DNA of 64,000 nt from Ophiura sarsii. Taxonomy: Eukaryota; Echinodermata; Ophiuroidea; Amphilepidida; Ophiuridae. The notes beneath the pieces were generated by a model. The model had not been told where the DNA came from and did not search any database. It worked only from the letters and a program-made list of their open reading frames with translations. Position 1 is the first letter of the stretch; every line of letters begins with the position of its first letter. Made by a program: the position numbers and the translations under genes. Below are positions 22,819-33,689 of the stretch, piece by piece. The stretch lies in assembly GCA_035610835.1 (NCBI GenBank), contig CM069452.1, positions 12,805,753 through 12,869,752 on the forward strand, in the 5' to 3' direction.

Positions 22819-23220
22819 TGTTACATATAAAGCGCATGTATAGCAGGAGACATAGTTCCCTGAAGCCATAGTCCGCCATGTACAGTAAGTATAGGTTGGT
22901 ATAGGGCACTCATCTCTACACGCAGCACTGGTTTCACGCTTTATTCCGTGTATGTTTATGAAGGCCGGACTATGGCTACAGCGGGCCATGGCCCCTTTCA
23001 CATCGGTATAAATGAACATTAAGTTGATTACCACACCCCGTAGATTAGAACTTAGAATAAACATACTACTTGAAGTGCGTAGCATTAGATCAATTCACAT
23101 GTCATGAAGCCTGCCAGATCCTTTACATTACCGATAGCCTATTTATCACAGTTCCCTTTTGATGTCTTTGATTTCTTATGAAATTTGAAACATTTTGAGT
23201 TTCTGTCTTAATATTACGAG
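22819..23220. other. Possible cysteine-rich frame, otherwise unassigned
   Basis: On the minus strand 22819-23085 stays open and encodes six cysteines within ~55 residues, but the frame runs into MITE B sequence and has no recognised domain. Not supported as a gene. Confidence 0.2.
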
Positions 23221-23809
23221 AAATCCCCCTTAAACGTTGTACTTTTAATCTCTAACAGAGAATAAACACTATTCTTGCAGCAAGATACACAAACAGATAA
23301 TTGAATGCGTTGCGAGCTTTATGATCTCCAGCAAGCGACTATCATATTTCTCGCCATCAACAACGACAGAGGGCCCAAGAGCTTTATGTTTACAACTACG
23401 ATACCGGCAATGCCCTTAAAATATCCACTATTGTTCAGGATTGAAGTAAATTCATTTTAGTTCGGAAGCCTTGAGATACTATTAGGCTTCTTTATCATTC
23501 GTCTGCAAATACGTCGCGTAACAATCATATGTCATTCATTCAATGACCGTATATAATCACGTTTATCAATTGTCAAAAATCGATCAACTCTAAACGGATT
23601 CGTGTCAAAAGTGAGAGCTACTGATAATCTTATTTTGCTCATGAAAATGATTGCCTATCTGATGAATGTTGAGGGAAAACGCAACCCACAGACTCTATCT
23701 AAAAGGTCAGTCCTCTCGTAGAATTTGGATTTTTCATCACCTAATTGACTCCTACTCCATCAACTCTTCCGTTGTCACCTATAACCGCAGGCACAGGATA
23801 CATCAGGAC

Positions 23810-24293
23810 CAGTAGCGTAGCCAGGGGTGCACGGGGGTGCAGAGTGCCCCCCCCCCCCTGAAAAATAATTTGACCGGGAAATCGGGAAGGCAGTGGAAAA
23901 TCGGGAAGGTAAAGAAAGGGAAAGAAAGGGAGAAAAGGAAGGAAAGGAAAGGGAAAAAAGAGAAGGAAAGGGAAAAGGAAAGGAAAAGGCAGTAGCGTGC
24001 ACAAAAGGGGACATTTGGCGGGTCAATTTTTTTTGTAGCAGGACTTCGGCTAAATAAAGAAAAATGTTATAGAGAAAACTGATGAAAACCCGGAGGATTG
24101 GCCAAAACTGTGGTGTGTTTTGTACTGCGCGACTTTTTGAGTGTGCGATTTTTTTTGGACCGTGCGATTTTTTTTGACCTCAACCCCCCCCCCCCCCCCC
24201 CCCCCCCCCCAACCGGGTCGAACTGGTGCTCACCGGGAAAAATACCTTTGCACCCCCTTCCCCCCCTGACAAGTGACCCTGGCTACGCTACTG
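23810..24293. mobile_element. hAT-type non-autonomous transposon (484 bp)
   Basis: Perfect 17-bp TIRs beginning CAGTAGCGTAGCCAGG are flanked by the 8-bp duplication ATCAGGAC (23802-23809, 24294-24301). The uninterrupted site is present once in the opposite arm as GTCCTGAT (26625-26632). The 8-bp duplication and CAG(T/A)-type ends are hallmarks of hAT elements. The interior has poly-purine DNA and poly-C runs (near 23850 and 24184-24210) and no transposase; proline-rich or phenylalanine-rich frames are artefacts of these tracts. Confidence 0.92.
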
Positions 24294-24342
24294 ATCAGGA
24301 CATAAGGAAACTGTCTATTATTAAACCCTTGGTGCTTGCTTA

Positions 24343-24731
24343 GGGATCACGTCAAAACTCGACCGCCCGTTGACCGCCGGTTACTGCCGGTTCCGCCCGG
24401 TTCTCACAAAACGTGTCGTACAATGCAGCTATTGATTTTCGCTGGGGTTGGCTTTTTCAATCTGTTTATAACTCAATTAACTTTTTAAAATCAATACCGA
24501 AAGTCTATGAATGGTTATTTTTATAGAACGATTATAGAGAGAGAGCTATTATGACCGCAAAGTAACAGATTGATAGTGTAAATTGGTCCGGTTACAGCAT
24601 TAAGTCAACGGCAGTTGTTCAGTGTTGCATGCGTGAATATTCATATACCAGTAAAACATTTGACCTGAAAGAACCGGGCGGAACCGTACGTAACCGGCGG
24701 TCAACGGGCGGTCGAGTTTTGACGTCTCCTC
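24343..24731. mobile_element. PIF/Harbinger-type MITE (389 bp)
   Basis: TIRs of ~55 bp include ACGTCAAAACTCGACCGCCC and end in GGG/GAG-type termini. The unit is flanked by TTA (24340-24342, 24732-24734). The other arm of the inverted duplication preserves the empty site (single TAA at 26584-26586). A 3-bp TWA duplication is diagnostic of PIF/Harbinger. No open frame of note. Confidence 0.9.
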
Positions 24732-24835
24732 TTATCAAAGCGAACAAACAGCTCACAAACAAACAAAGTAAAGGTTGTCCACAGTTGATCCGGATTTTCA
24801 GAATCAGTGGCGTAAATTTGTTGTTGGCATTGGGA

Positions 24836-24878
24836 GTTAGGGTTAGGGTTAGGGTTACGGTTAGGGCTAACCCTAACC
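24836..24878 (+). repeat. Interstitial TTAGGG repeats, left arm
   Basis: Three to four TTAGGG units, one altered to TTACGG, turn into an inverted CTAACCCTAACC. This is the common animal telomere motif, placed at the inner boundary of the inverted duplication. Confidence 0.85.
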
Positions 24879-25880
24879 GGATGATTGACCAGCGTCAGCA
24901 CAATTAAGCATCAACATTTTAAGGCCGAAAACAAAGGGGGGCGGGGGCAAAATCATTTGTGTTGGAAAATGCCAGCAAAGCGCGCAAAGAAATATTTTGG
25001 GGGAATACTATGCGCACGAAGCACGCGAAAATGTCGGCTTTTATTGTAAAAAAATCACAAAATTAACTTAATTTGTTCTTAATTAGACATATCTATAGTT
25101 TTACTGTGAGCATTTTATCAAGCCGCAACATTGGGATTGATGGTTACTAGGCCATCGCTCCATGGTCAAATATTGGAAGGGATATATCCCCCATCCTCCT
25201 CCCCCCCCCCCCCCCCCCCCCAACCTGGATTTACGGGATTTTTTACTATCCCTTTACTTGCTATATTGTTTTGACATCTTAATAATACAACAACCGTCAG
25301 ACACATCTGTCCTTCAAATTGAAAGTGTAGTACACAATCAGCCAGTGGCCAACTCTTGTAATTTGTATTCTTATATTCCTGGCTAGGAGCCATCAAAATG
25401 AATATTTGTGCTGATCCTTCATATTTCACGAAATCTCTCAGGAAACTCTATACGCATGTAAGACTGATTTCGTTGGTCCTTGCGAACCCGCCCGAAGGAT
25501 ATTTAGTCAATTAATGGTCTGGTCTGCTGACATCAGTTTGGTGAGATACCAATATCTGTTTACCTGCTGAAAATGGCGCCACAAAATAAATTGGAAACTC
25601 ACGGGTATTATTGCATAATAAATAAAATCCGGCCACGCTTTAATCGTGTATATATTTAATATCATTAAAACGACATTGACGTGACAAATCTTTATCTCTG
25701 GAACTTTCTTGAGTTTGGCATGTTTAGGGCGAATATGTGAATTGTCGGATGTAGTTCAAAGGTGTATGACGCACTTACACAGTTAATGGCTTATCAGTGA
25801 TGTATTTGAGCCTGTCCCCTCAATTTTGATAACAACTTGGATTTTTACAATTGTATTACATGTATAACTTTTACACTTTA
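24879..25880. other. Palindrome spacer, first part
   Basis: Unique spacer between the arms, with a ~22-nt poly-C run at 25199-25220 and a weak, partial resemblance to MITE A at 25815-25865 (CCTCAATTTTGATAA ... TTACAATTGTATTACATGTA). No gene. Confidence 0.5.
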
Positions 25881-26100
25881 TATGGCTGGGGAGCACGGGT
25901 CCATTTAAGGGGGTTTCCGGTCCCGTGTGTGCTGGCACAGTAGAGTTATATACCAAAATGTTCCTTGAAGTCGGTAGAATTACAACCGAGGTGGACATCC
26001 TTGCCAACGTGGGTGATTAATTGATATTTGACCTTGATTTAGGGTAATAGGTCACATGTGTTTCAATGTGTTTCAAAACCAAGTGTGCTCCCCAGCTATA
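25881..26100. mobile_element. Short MITE with TA-flanked ends
   Basis: Ends TATGGCTGGGGAGCAC and GTGCTCCCCAGCTATA are inverted repeats with one mismatch and terminal TA dinucleotides, suggesting a Tc1/mariner-like TA target. 220 bp, non-coding. Confidence 0.7.
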
Positions 26101-26464
26101 AAACAATAACAATATGCTTGGCATAAGACTGCTTTAGTGATTTCGTGAGTGGCAACTGCGTATAACCCTTTCAAGTTTCAGCAATGAATCTACTTTTACT
26201 ATGGTTATTTACGGCTACTTGATATACCGAGAATATAATATCGGGCTTTAGCCCCGGCTTTAGTAGGGACACTGCATCGCATCTGAACATTGTACTGTTC
26301 CAATTAGTACGAAGTGCAAACTACGGTATACGGATATTGACACACACTTTTATTCACTTTTAGTATAAGAAATGTTCAAAGTACGAAATCAACGTCGACA
26401 TTTGTAATTGTAGTTTAAATTATTATAGCTATATGAAATAATTTCCAATGAGATATAATATAGA

Positions 26465-26486
26465 CCTAACCCTAACCCTAACCCCC
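26465..26486 (-). repeat. Interstitial TTAGGG repeats, right arm
   Basis: Three CCCTAA units at the inner edge of the right arm, mirroring 24836-24878. Confidence 0.9.
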
Positions 26487-27162
26487 AATGCCAACAACAA
26501 ATTTACGCCACTGATTCTGAAAATCCGGATCAACTGTGGACTACCTTTACCTTGTTTGTGAGTGAGCTGTTTGTTCGCTTTGATAAGCAAGCACCAAGGG
26601 TTTAATAATAGACAGTTTCCTTCTGTCCTGATGTATCCTGTCTGTGCCTGCGGTTATAGGTGACAACGGAAGAGTTGATGCAGTAGGAGTCAATTAGGTG
26701 ATGAAAAATCCAAGTTCTACGAGAGGACTGACCTTTTAGATAGAGTCTGTGGGTTGCGTTTTTCCTCAACATTCATCAGATAGGCAATCATTTTCATGAG
26801 CAAAATAAGATTATTAGTAGCTCTCACTTTTGACACGAATCCGTTTAGAGTTGTGATCGATTTTTGACAATTGATGATAACGTGAAAGAATTCGGTAAAC
26901 GTGATTATATACGGTCATTGAATAAATGACATATGATTGTTACGCGACGTATTTGCAGACGAATGATAAAGAAGCCTAATAGTATCTCAAGGATCCCAAA
27001 CTAATCGTAGTTGTAAACATAAAGCTTTTGGGGCCCACTGTCGTTGTTGATGGCGAGAAATATGATAGTCGCTTTCTTAAGATCATAAAGCTCGCAACGC
27101 ATTCAATTATCTGTTTGTGTATCTCTTAAGAGATTAAAAGTACAACGTTTAAGGGGAATTTC
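26465..27162. repeat. Right arm of the large inverted duplication
   Basis: Reverse complement of the left arm (23221-24878) but without the hAT and Harbinger insertions. Starts inward with CCTAACCCTAACCCTAACC, so the telomeric motif faces the spacer in both arms. Confidence 0.9.
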
Positions 27163-28388
27163 AGTCTTGAAACGTGCAGAACATTTGGCCTGAATTTTCA
27201 AAAAATAGGGGACTGAAAAGAGCACAAATGGGTCGTTTTTACTTAAATGTGGATGGCATTTCTTCACGATTCCATTCACTGGGATTTAACGCTTGCAACC
27301 TGTTTATTAAAATTCTGTATTATAACTCTTTAAAGTAAATGTTTTGAGGCAATACTATTTCTGTCTAGGCACCAACGCAGTACCGTATCAAACGATGGAG
27401 GACGTGACATATTAAGTTTGAATTCCCGTTGGTATCAATGTAAACATTGATTTTGATTCCTGAAATGTCATCATTGGAACTAAATTAGCTTAAAAATCAA
27501 CTGCAGTGTAAATATCTTCTTTTGAATTTGATCCGTCAGTAACTGTTCGTTGATTAATCGTAACCTCGTATGCATAATTAACCATAGCATGTGATTTAAC
27601 CTGAACGCCTCCATTTCCGGCATCGTCTGTACCATATAGCATGTTGCTACAGCGCCCTCACAATATGAAACCTGACACGCCGTTCAGCGCGGGGCTTTTA
27701 ATGTTGCATTGTCTGGCGTGCAAGTCATTTTACACGATTTGGGTCATTCTTCGGTAAATGTTACATTTCAAGTTTCTAGAAACTCGGTTTTAAATTTCAA
27801 TTTTTTCTAGCTTTGAATATTTTCACAAAGATAGACATCTGTAACATATCATAAACATGTTTGGCACAATCTTTAAGGATATTTAATTGATTTTGTCATC
27901 TCCGCCACATTTTCAGTATAAATATCCATTTGAAAATGTAAATGATTACATATCCCAAATTATAAAATAAAGAGTATTCTCTTTAAATAAAGCCAATTAA
28001 ATATTTTATTGTTTCAGTATAAACATACCAATTTTAAAACCTCGCCAAAGCTTACAACCTCAAAAAGTGACGATGTTTGGTTAAAATGTTGACTGTCTTG
28101 AATTTTCATCGACACCCTCTTAGAGCACATACATTTCAGCTAAGTTAGCATGAAAACACTTTTTTGTTATAGATTACAACATACACTGAATAAACATACG
28201 CACATACAATGTTCCGAAAAAACCCTGATTTTTGATGTATTGCTAAACTATAATAGCGCGCACTAACACCTCGCATGTGTGTAAGTTCATGTGCGGTAAG
28301 TTCAAACGGTCAAAGCAGTGTTTCTATTCTCCTTTTATTACGAATGATATGGCGCTGCATAAGGCCCATGACGGATATGACGCAAAAA
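27163..28388. other. No recognisable gene
   Basis: AT-rich DNA; frames of about 60 codons have no recognised relatives. Confidence 0.45.
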
Positions 28389-28410
28389 GTCGGGACAGAA
28401 ATGTCCCGAC
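28389..28410. other. Perfect 9-bp hairpin with GAAA tetraloop
   Basis: GTCGGGACA and TGTCCCGAC pair perfectly around GAAA, a stable GNRA tetraloop. It is the strongest isolated hairpin in its neighbourhood. No flanking T-run or gene explains it. Confidence 0.6.
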
Positions 28411-28916
28411 AAAAACTGGTAAATTAAGCTCCAATAGACCTTATGATGCCATATTTGGATGGATGTAATATGATTAAATCGTAAATAACTAGCGTTTATG
28501 AGTATTTCATTACGAAAATTCTCTCCACCAAATAAATATGGCAATCGGAAATTTTACTCGTAACCATCGGGACACGGTGTTTTGTAGGGTATTGGCATCA
28601 AATATTGAAAAATGTTACATAAAAAAAAAATCTCCAGCGTTTTATGATTTTGTTACGATGGAGATTACGCTTATGAACAGAAATACACAACCAGATGTAG
28701 TTAAGAGTGACGAAATTACCAGATATAGGATATCAAAGTATCGTGACATGAAATGTGACATTTACCGAAGAATGACCCTTTTACACAAATCTTTTATACT
28801 ATTTAAAATTGTTTCGCATCGAAATAGTAGTCATTATATTGGATGTTTGCTTTAAAAACGCTTTAGCTGCTTAAACGTTTTGACACTATGACTGAAAATG
28901 TACGTTTATTCATGAC
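28411..28916. other. Unassigned; one 105-codon frame
   Basis: A plus frame at 28538-28855 runs 105 codons but spans a poly-A tract and resembles no protein I know. Confidence 0.3.
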
Positions 28917-28923
28917 TATAAAG
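28917..28923 (+). promoter_or_regulatory. TATA box upstream of the U6-like copy
   Basis: TATAAAG begins 31 bases before the first base of the U6 match, the position used by polymerase III type 3 promoters of animal U6 genes. No confident PSE was identified near -60. Confidence 0.5.
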
Positions 28924-28947
28924 CAAGATTGGTTACGTGTAAATAGC

Positions 28948-29011
28948 GTGCTTGCTTGCTTCGACAGCACAACTAAAATTGGAACGATACAAAGGTGACA
29001 CGTTCCATTTT
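28948..29011 (+). pseudogene. RNU6: U6 snRNA pseudogene with internal deletions
   Basis: U6 is the catalytic small nuclear RNA of the spliceosome, normally about 106 nt. The 5' hairpin (GTGCTTGCTTGCTTCGACAG, with a 4-bp duplication) and ACTAAAATTGGAACGATAC are clear U6. The ACAGAGA box and most of the middle are missing, only GGTGACACG remains of the GGATGACACGC region, and the 3' end CGTTCCATTTTG ends in a T-run like a polymerase III terminator. It cannot work as U6, because the 5' splice-site-pairing and catalytic segments are lost. A correctly spaced TATA box remains, unusual for a retro-copied pseudogene. Confidence 0.85.
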
Positions 29012-29299
29012 GTTCTTCTTTATTTAGTTTTTAATCCAATTTGTATTTGAAACTAAATTAAAATATTCAAAACCAAAAATGAAACATCGTATTTCAATTG
29101 TGTTTAAATTCTCGTTCAAATCACATCAAAAATAAGCTAGCCAGTGAATGAATAAAGACAGTACATATACATTGCTCGCCTCTGTATCTTTGACCACCCC
29201 ACCTCAGAAAAAATTAAGTATGCGTCTGGTTTAAACAAATAATATCCGATCATTCGGAAATCAATCTTTTGTATCTTAAAACACTTTAAAAGCAAATCA

Positions 29300-29622
29300 T
29301 ACCGCACGACGATCGATCTCTGTACGATCGATCGTTGTTTTCTTTGAGACTATGCGGTCGTTCGAAAACAATGCTATTATCGATCGACCGTGAAACCCAT
29401 TCACACCGGGATTGGCCACTTTCTCCGACAATCGATCTTTAGCGATCGTCTTTCAATGATAGCCACCAAGATCTATCAACATAATCGACCGGCCGAAATT
29501 CGGTGAACGCAAGCAGGAGAACGAACGATCACCGCTGAAAGAATCAACCAATACAAACGACTGTTATGGTAGCCTACACAATGACGATCGGTCGAAATAT
29601 GATCGATCGTCGGGCAATGTGA
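29300..29622. mobile_element. CGATCG-rich short inverted-repeat element
   Basis: A CpG-rich 320-bp island carrying about eight CGATCG/GATCGATC motifs. The outer ends ACCGCACGACGATCGATC and GATCGATCGTCGGGCAATG are imperfect inverted repeats. It looks like a MITE with subterminal palindromes. No duplication was identified. Confidence 0.6.
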
Positions 29623-30940
29623 AAAGGTTTATGAAGGTCTAACAGTACAGGTCTGAAACCAAGTAGGAACTTACATTTGAATTTCTCGATACTATTCTTA
29701 TTACGAAATCATCTATCACTACACAATGCCAAACGACACCGACAAATGTCTTACCCTTTTTTTGGAGAAAATAATAATAATTTGGGTTCCAAAAGATTAT
29801 GCAGGAAAACAGCTACATGTATCATACCAAATCAATGATATCAATACTTTTTATACTGAGACCACAGCAAAGATAAATCCTTTTTCTGTCTATCTATTTG
29901 AGAACTTTCGGATAATTGTTGATATGTCCTATGTTTTTCTTTATTTTTTGAAAATTCCCTAAAATGTCACCTTCTGGAATTTCAATTGACAAAAGGGGAA
30001 ATGCTATGGCTATGATGCTTTGGGAATTGATTTATAAGCATGTTATCGAAATTCTCTCGTGAGTTTTTTGAAAGGCTGTAAATATGTCTAGAGGCACTCT
30101 TTTTGTGAAGAGCATTTTCTAAACTTAATTACCTTTAATATGACACCCTGTTTGAACAAATTGTTTCCAGAAAATAGGGGGAAAGTAGACCTACTAACAA
30201 TCCCAGTTGTGCTATGTTGTGTTATGCCTTGATGTTTAGCATCAAAGTGAAACAGAAATCTTTAGCATAATAGGGTCTTCATGGTTTTAAAGAAAGAAAA
30301 ACAAATACTAACAAAAAACTATATGTGATTTCACTGATTCCTACGATGTTGGGTGGGATAGTAAAATGTTCGACCTGATAAAAATGAGCACTGATAAACG
30401 GATTTGAGGGTTACAGATCTATTTATAAAAGTCCTGCTACACTTTAATCGTGTGTCTCGACCAAAATTATAGTTAAATGGTACTTTAGAGCGTGCTTTAG
30501 AGTTATGGATAAAGACACACGTGTTGTAATGGTTCTATTGAACGGTTTCTATACCCTATTAGGTTGTGCTGTGTTTGATAAACCATGATCCCATTCCATT
30601 CCAAAACGACATGTCCGATTCAGCAATTGAGATTATTGTCTTACGGGATTAGGTTGAAATGTCCATAGGGTAGCTCTCAGTCGTGATATTTGAAACTCCG
30701 AGTCATTATAAGATTTCCTTGTTTATATTACTGGTTCATATTCCGGTCGCTACCAGTCACTATTAACAATTAATGTCGTCGTCTCGATGTAACACTGCTA
30801 TCTGATATGTTTCGCGAAGAACATTCACCTGTTCAAAACACTGCATGTGATATTTTACTCAACACCTTATATCTTTGCTTAACTCTTTCGACTTTGTTTT
30901 AAACATCGTTCCTAACATTGCTGTCTTTAAAGTGCTCACC
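29623..30940. other. No recognisable feature
   Basis: AT-rich; one 78-codon plus frame (29726-29962) of biased, unrecognised composition. Confidence 0.45.
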
Positions 30941-31296
30941 TTAAAGGGGCATTAAGAGATGTGGGGGAGGCAGCGCCCTCAATTACAAAAATATATGATA
31001 AAAACTGGGATTTGTATATTTTTACAATTGTATTACATGTATGAACTTACACCTATAAGGATTAAGAAAAATCAGCCGTCTTTGTACAACAAAACGTCGA
31101 TTCAAAAAATGCTGGAAGAGCCGCAACCAGCATTTTACATGGTTAAGGGTGGTATTCCAACATATTTTTAAATATGTAAACATTGTTTTAATCAAGTTTT
31201 GCTGGGTGTTTTTTTAGTAGAAACAACAATAATGGCAATTTTTAATGTTCATCTTGAATTCTGAAGTAAATTTATTAACATTAAAAAAATTCAACT
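30941..31296 (+). mobile_element. MITE family A, copy 2
   Basis: Starts TTAAAGGGGCATTAAGAGAT and aligns with copies 1 and 3 to about 31296. The internal hairpin is 31106-31115/31127-31136 with the same AGAGCCGCA loop core but GG/CC in the stem where copy 1 has CG/CG. The right TIR has decayed. Confidence 0.85.
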
Positions 31297-31900
31297 AGAA
31301 CATCATCTTTGTGTGTTCCAATTTGGATCTGGTTTTCAAACGCACACTCAAATTCGAGTTGTAAATTTGCATGCTATATTCACAAGTACTGAGATTAGGA
31401 AATTAGCAATCAATAATAATGGGTCAGTAAATGTGTATGCGTAAGTGTTGTTTCCAGAGAAATTAGACAAACCAATGCACGCATGCAGATATTGATGTGC
31501 GAATATAGCTCGACTCAGCAGTGAGAGTGCTATTGTGAGCATATCAACATTTCATGCAAATGCATTTCTCGAGTGACAAAAACACGTATTGATTTTATCA
31601 TATCTAGTCCTGCGTTAAAGCGGACGTTCGAGAAAAAGCCGTTCTCTTTATTAGTTATCAACACTGATGCTGGAGTGATAATCCTGTGCAGTTATTGCAC
31701 TTTCGTGAAACCTAGGGTAGCAAACTGCACTTTATAGTGTTTTTATTTGTTATAAAGCTCTACTTTTACACGGTATTGAGTATTATCCGTCTTATATTGA
31801 TACTTTTGTTTTGAATAATAATATTTATATAATATTTTTCATAAGGCTTTCAATGCAATTACCATATTCATCAAATCCTTCAATTTCTTGCCGTGTCGAT
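31297..31900. other. No recognisable feature
   Basis: AT-rich interval between MITE A and an RT relic; nothing supportable. Confidence 0.5.
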
Positions 31901-32073
31901 GCTTTTGTGACTTTTCGACTTGTCTACCTAATTTACATACCTCAAAACTGCAACGGATTCAAAACTCAGTTGCTCAACTTGTCACTGTCTACGAGTTTCG
32001 TAATCATACTCTTGTCATTGGCGAATTACATTGGCTAACGATCAAGTGGCGTATATTTCATAAGATGCTTTAA
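31901..32073 (+). pseudogene. CR1/L2-type RT C-terminal relic
   Basis: The plus frame reads KLQRIQNSVAQLV, then ELHWLTIKWRIFHKM, matching the LQRIQNSAARL ... LHWLP ... RI.FK block after the RT domain of L2/CR1-type LINEs. Catalytic parts are absent. About 55 codons, decayed. Confidence 0.8.
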
Positions 32074-33689
32074 TCAACTTAAAAGGTCTTGTAACTATGT
32101 ATGAATTTAATGCCTCTCCTTTGTATTTAATTGTATTGTTTAACTCCATTTGTAAATAATGACAAACGGTTATTTACACCCTAGTCTACATGAAGGCCTC
32201 ATTGTCATTGTTTCTTCTCTCAATCAATGACAAGTGGTATAATAATTACGGTAATGATGATATTTTATACATAAATCGGAGATTGCGCGCGTTCTATCAT
32301 TTGATGATAAATCATCGAGTCGAGTATTGACTACCTTCGAATTCTAGCCACGCCACTGTTGTAGCGCGAAAATGAAATAAATTCAGTTTAAAGTCTCCCT
32401 TTAGTGCTTTCTGCTACTGTACTGTGAACAATACTTGCCTATAAATACCGTTTTTGGCAATCGCTATATTAAAGGCATATTACATGTGTGTGGTTTTTTT
32501 CATGGAACGCCCTCTATCTGTGATGTTTGAGTGTCAAATTACATTTATAACCATGAAACTAAAAAATGTTATAAGTTACAGAGCAATACGTTTCCTAATT
32601 ACTTTAAAATCAGATTTTGAAATAAGTTGTTCTTGTACCAGGACAGTTTATGAGTGTGTTTTTTTCGTTCGTTAATAGAATTCCATTGTTTGATACCGTG
32701 TTAACGCCGTTTACAGGGTTTCCGACTGCAACTATACACAAGTGAACCTACGATGCTTTATGATGCAAATCGAAAACATTATATTGAAAAATGCCTTAAT
32801 TGGAAGTAGATTTCCATTATGATTTTAATCAAGTTCTGTGATGGAGTTTTTTTATGGAAAATACTATCACAGTAGATTTATGAGTCCAGGAAAGTCTTCC
32901 TGATAGTCAGACTTCAATATAAGAGAGACAAAACATGTGGAAAAATTGAAACATTTCACATGATATTGCTTTAAGTGAATGCAAACGCAGAGGCCATTTA
33001 AATTCTTCATTCCTGCGGAGAATTCAATTGAAAATCGATAGAATTCTTCTATAAATAAATGCAGGTGAAATCCATTTTGAAAACCTTCTATTATCTTACT
33101 CCTTACACACGACTGGGCATTACACTGAAGGTGTTGAAGAGTAAACAAGTTAAAAGAGATGTAAGGTCAAGTATTTTAAAATGTTTGTACTGTCATATAT
33201 GAGAATCGAAAAGTCAATAATATCATATCCCTGCCAATATGCCCCATAAACATCAAGTCTGATGTGGACGTTATCATCCAAGGACGCCTTCATTCAACAA
33301 GAGGATGAAGTGATAATACTTCTCATACATAGGTGCCCCAATATTTAATGTATTTCCTCTAATCAATAATAACTTGTGGCAACAAATTGTGTACAATAAT
33401 ATTATTATGTATTTACATTTTTCTTGAATTAATCTACAATATGAAGGCAATATAGTGTGGCTATGTATATGCAGCTGTACTTTAATACGTTTACAACTTT
33501 GACGTCAAATAGCAAACGCAAGACGCAAAGGCAACGGGTTTACTTTCTGAAACTATCAAGGTTCAGTCAGGAATAGCTTTACATGTAGGACCAATTGTGA
33601 CACGCATAACATATTTTACCCTCGTCTACAGATCGCTGACCGCACTATCGTGTGAAAAGATTTTCTAGTCTGTAGACATGAGAAGGAGC
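32074..33689. other. Mostly featureless; hAT-like end at 32335-32358
   Basis: On the minus strand 32358-32341 reads CAGTGGCGTGGCTAGAAT, a typical hAT terminus, but its partner end was not found. The remainder is AT-rich without genes. Confidence 0.45.

Larger units (their letters stand above)
23221..24878. repeat. Left arm of a large inverted duplication
   Basis: Apart from two transposon insertions and a ~60-bp indel near 23403-23465, this arm is the reverse complement of 26465-27162. Shared blocks include the segment around GACTCTATCTAAAAGGTCAG, and the arm ends inward in TTAGGG repeats. The collinear length is roughly 0.7-0.75 kb with a few percent divergence. Outer boundary near CCCCTTAAACG. 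Confidence 0.9.

Noticed and set aside
22741..23085. Cysteine-rich secreted protein exon
   Set aside because: Frame overlaps MITE B sequence and no signal peptide or known domain is visible.
23741..24343. Phe/Pro-rich and poly-proline frames
   Set aside because: Products of purine-rich DNA and poly-C runs inside the hAT-type element.
24803..26516. hAT element bounded by CAGTGGCGTAAATT and its mirror
   Set aside because: These ends are part of longer inverted arms that continue outward, and no target duplication exists at that position.
28538..28855. 105-codon plus frame
   Set aside because: Spans a poly-A tract and shows no recognisable motif; a chance frame of this length is plausible in 64 kb.
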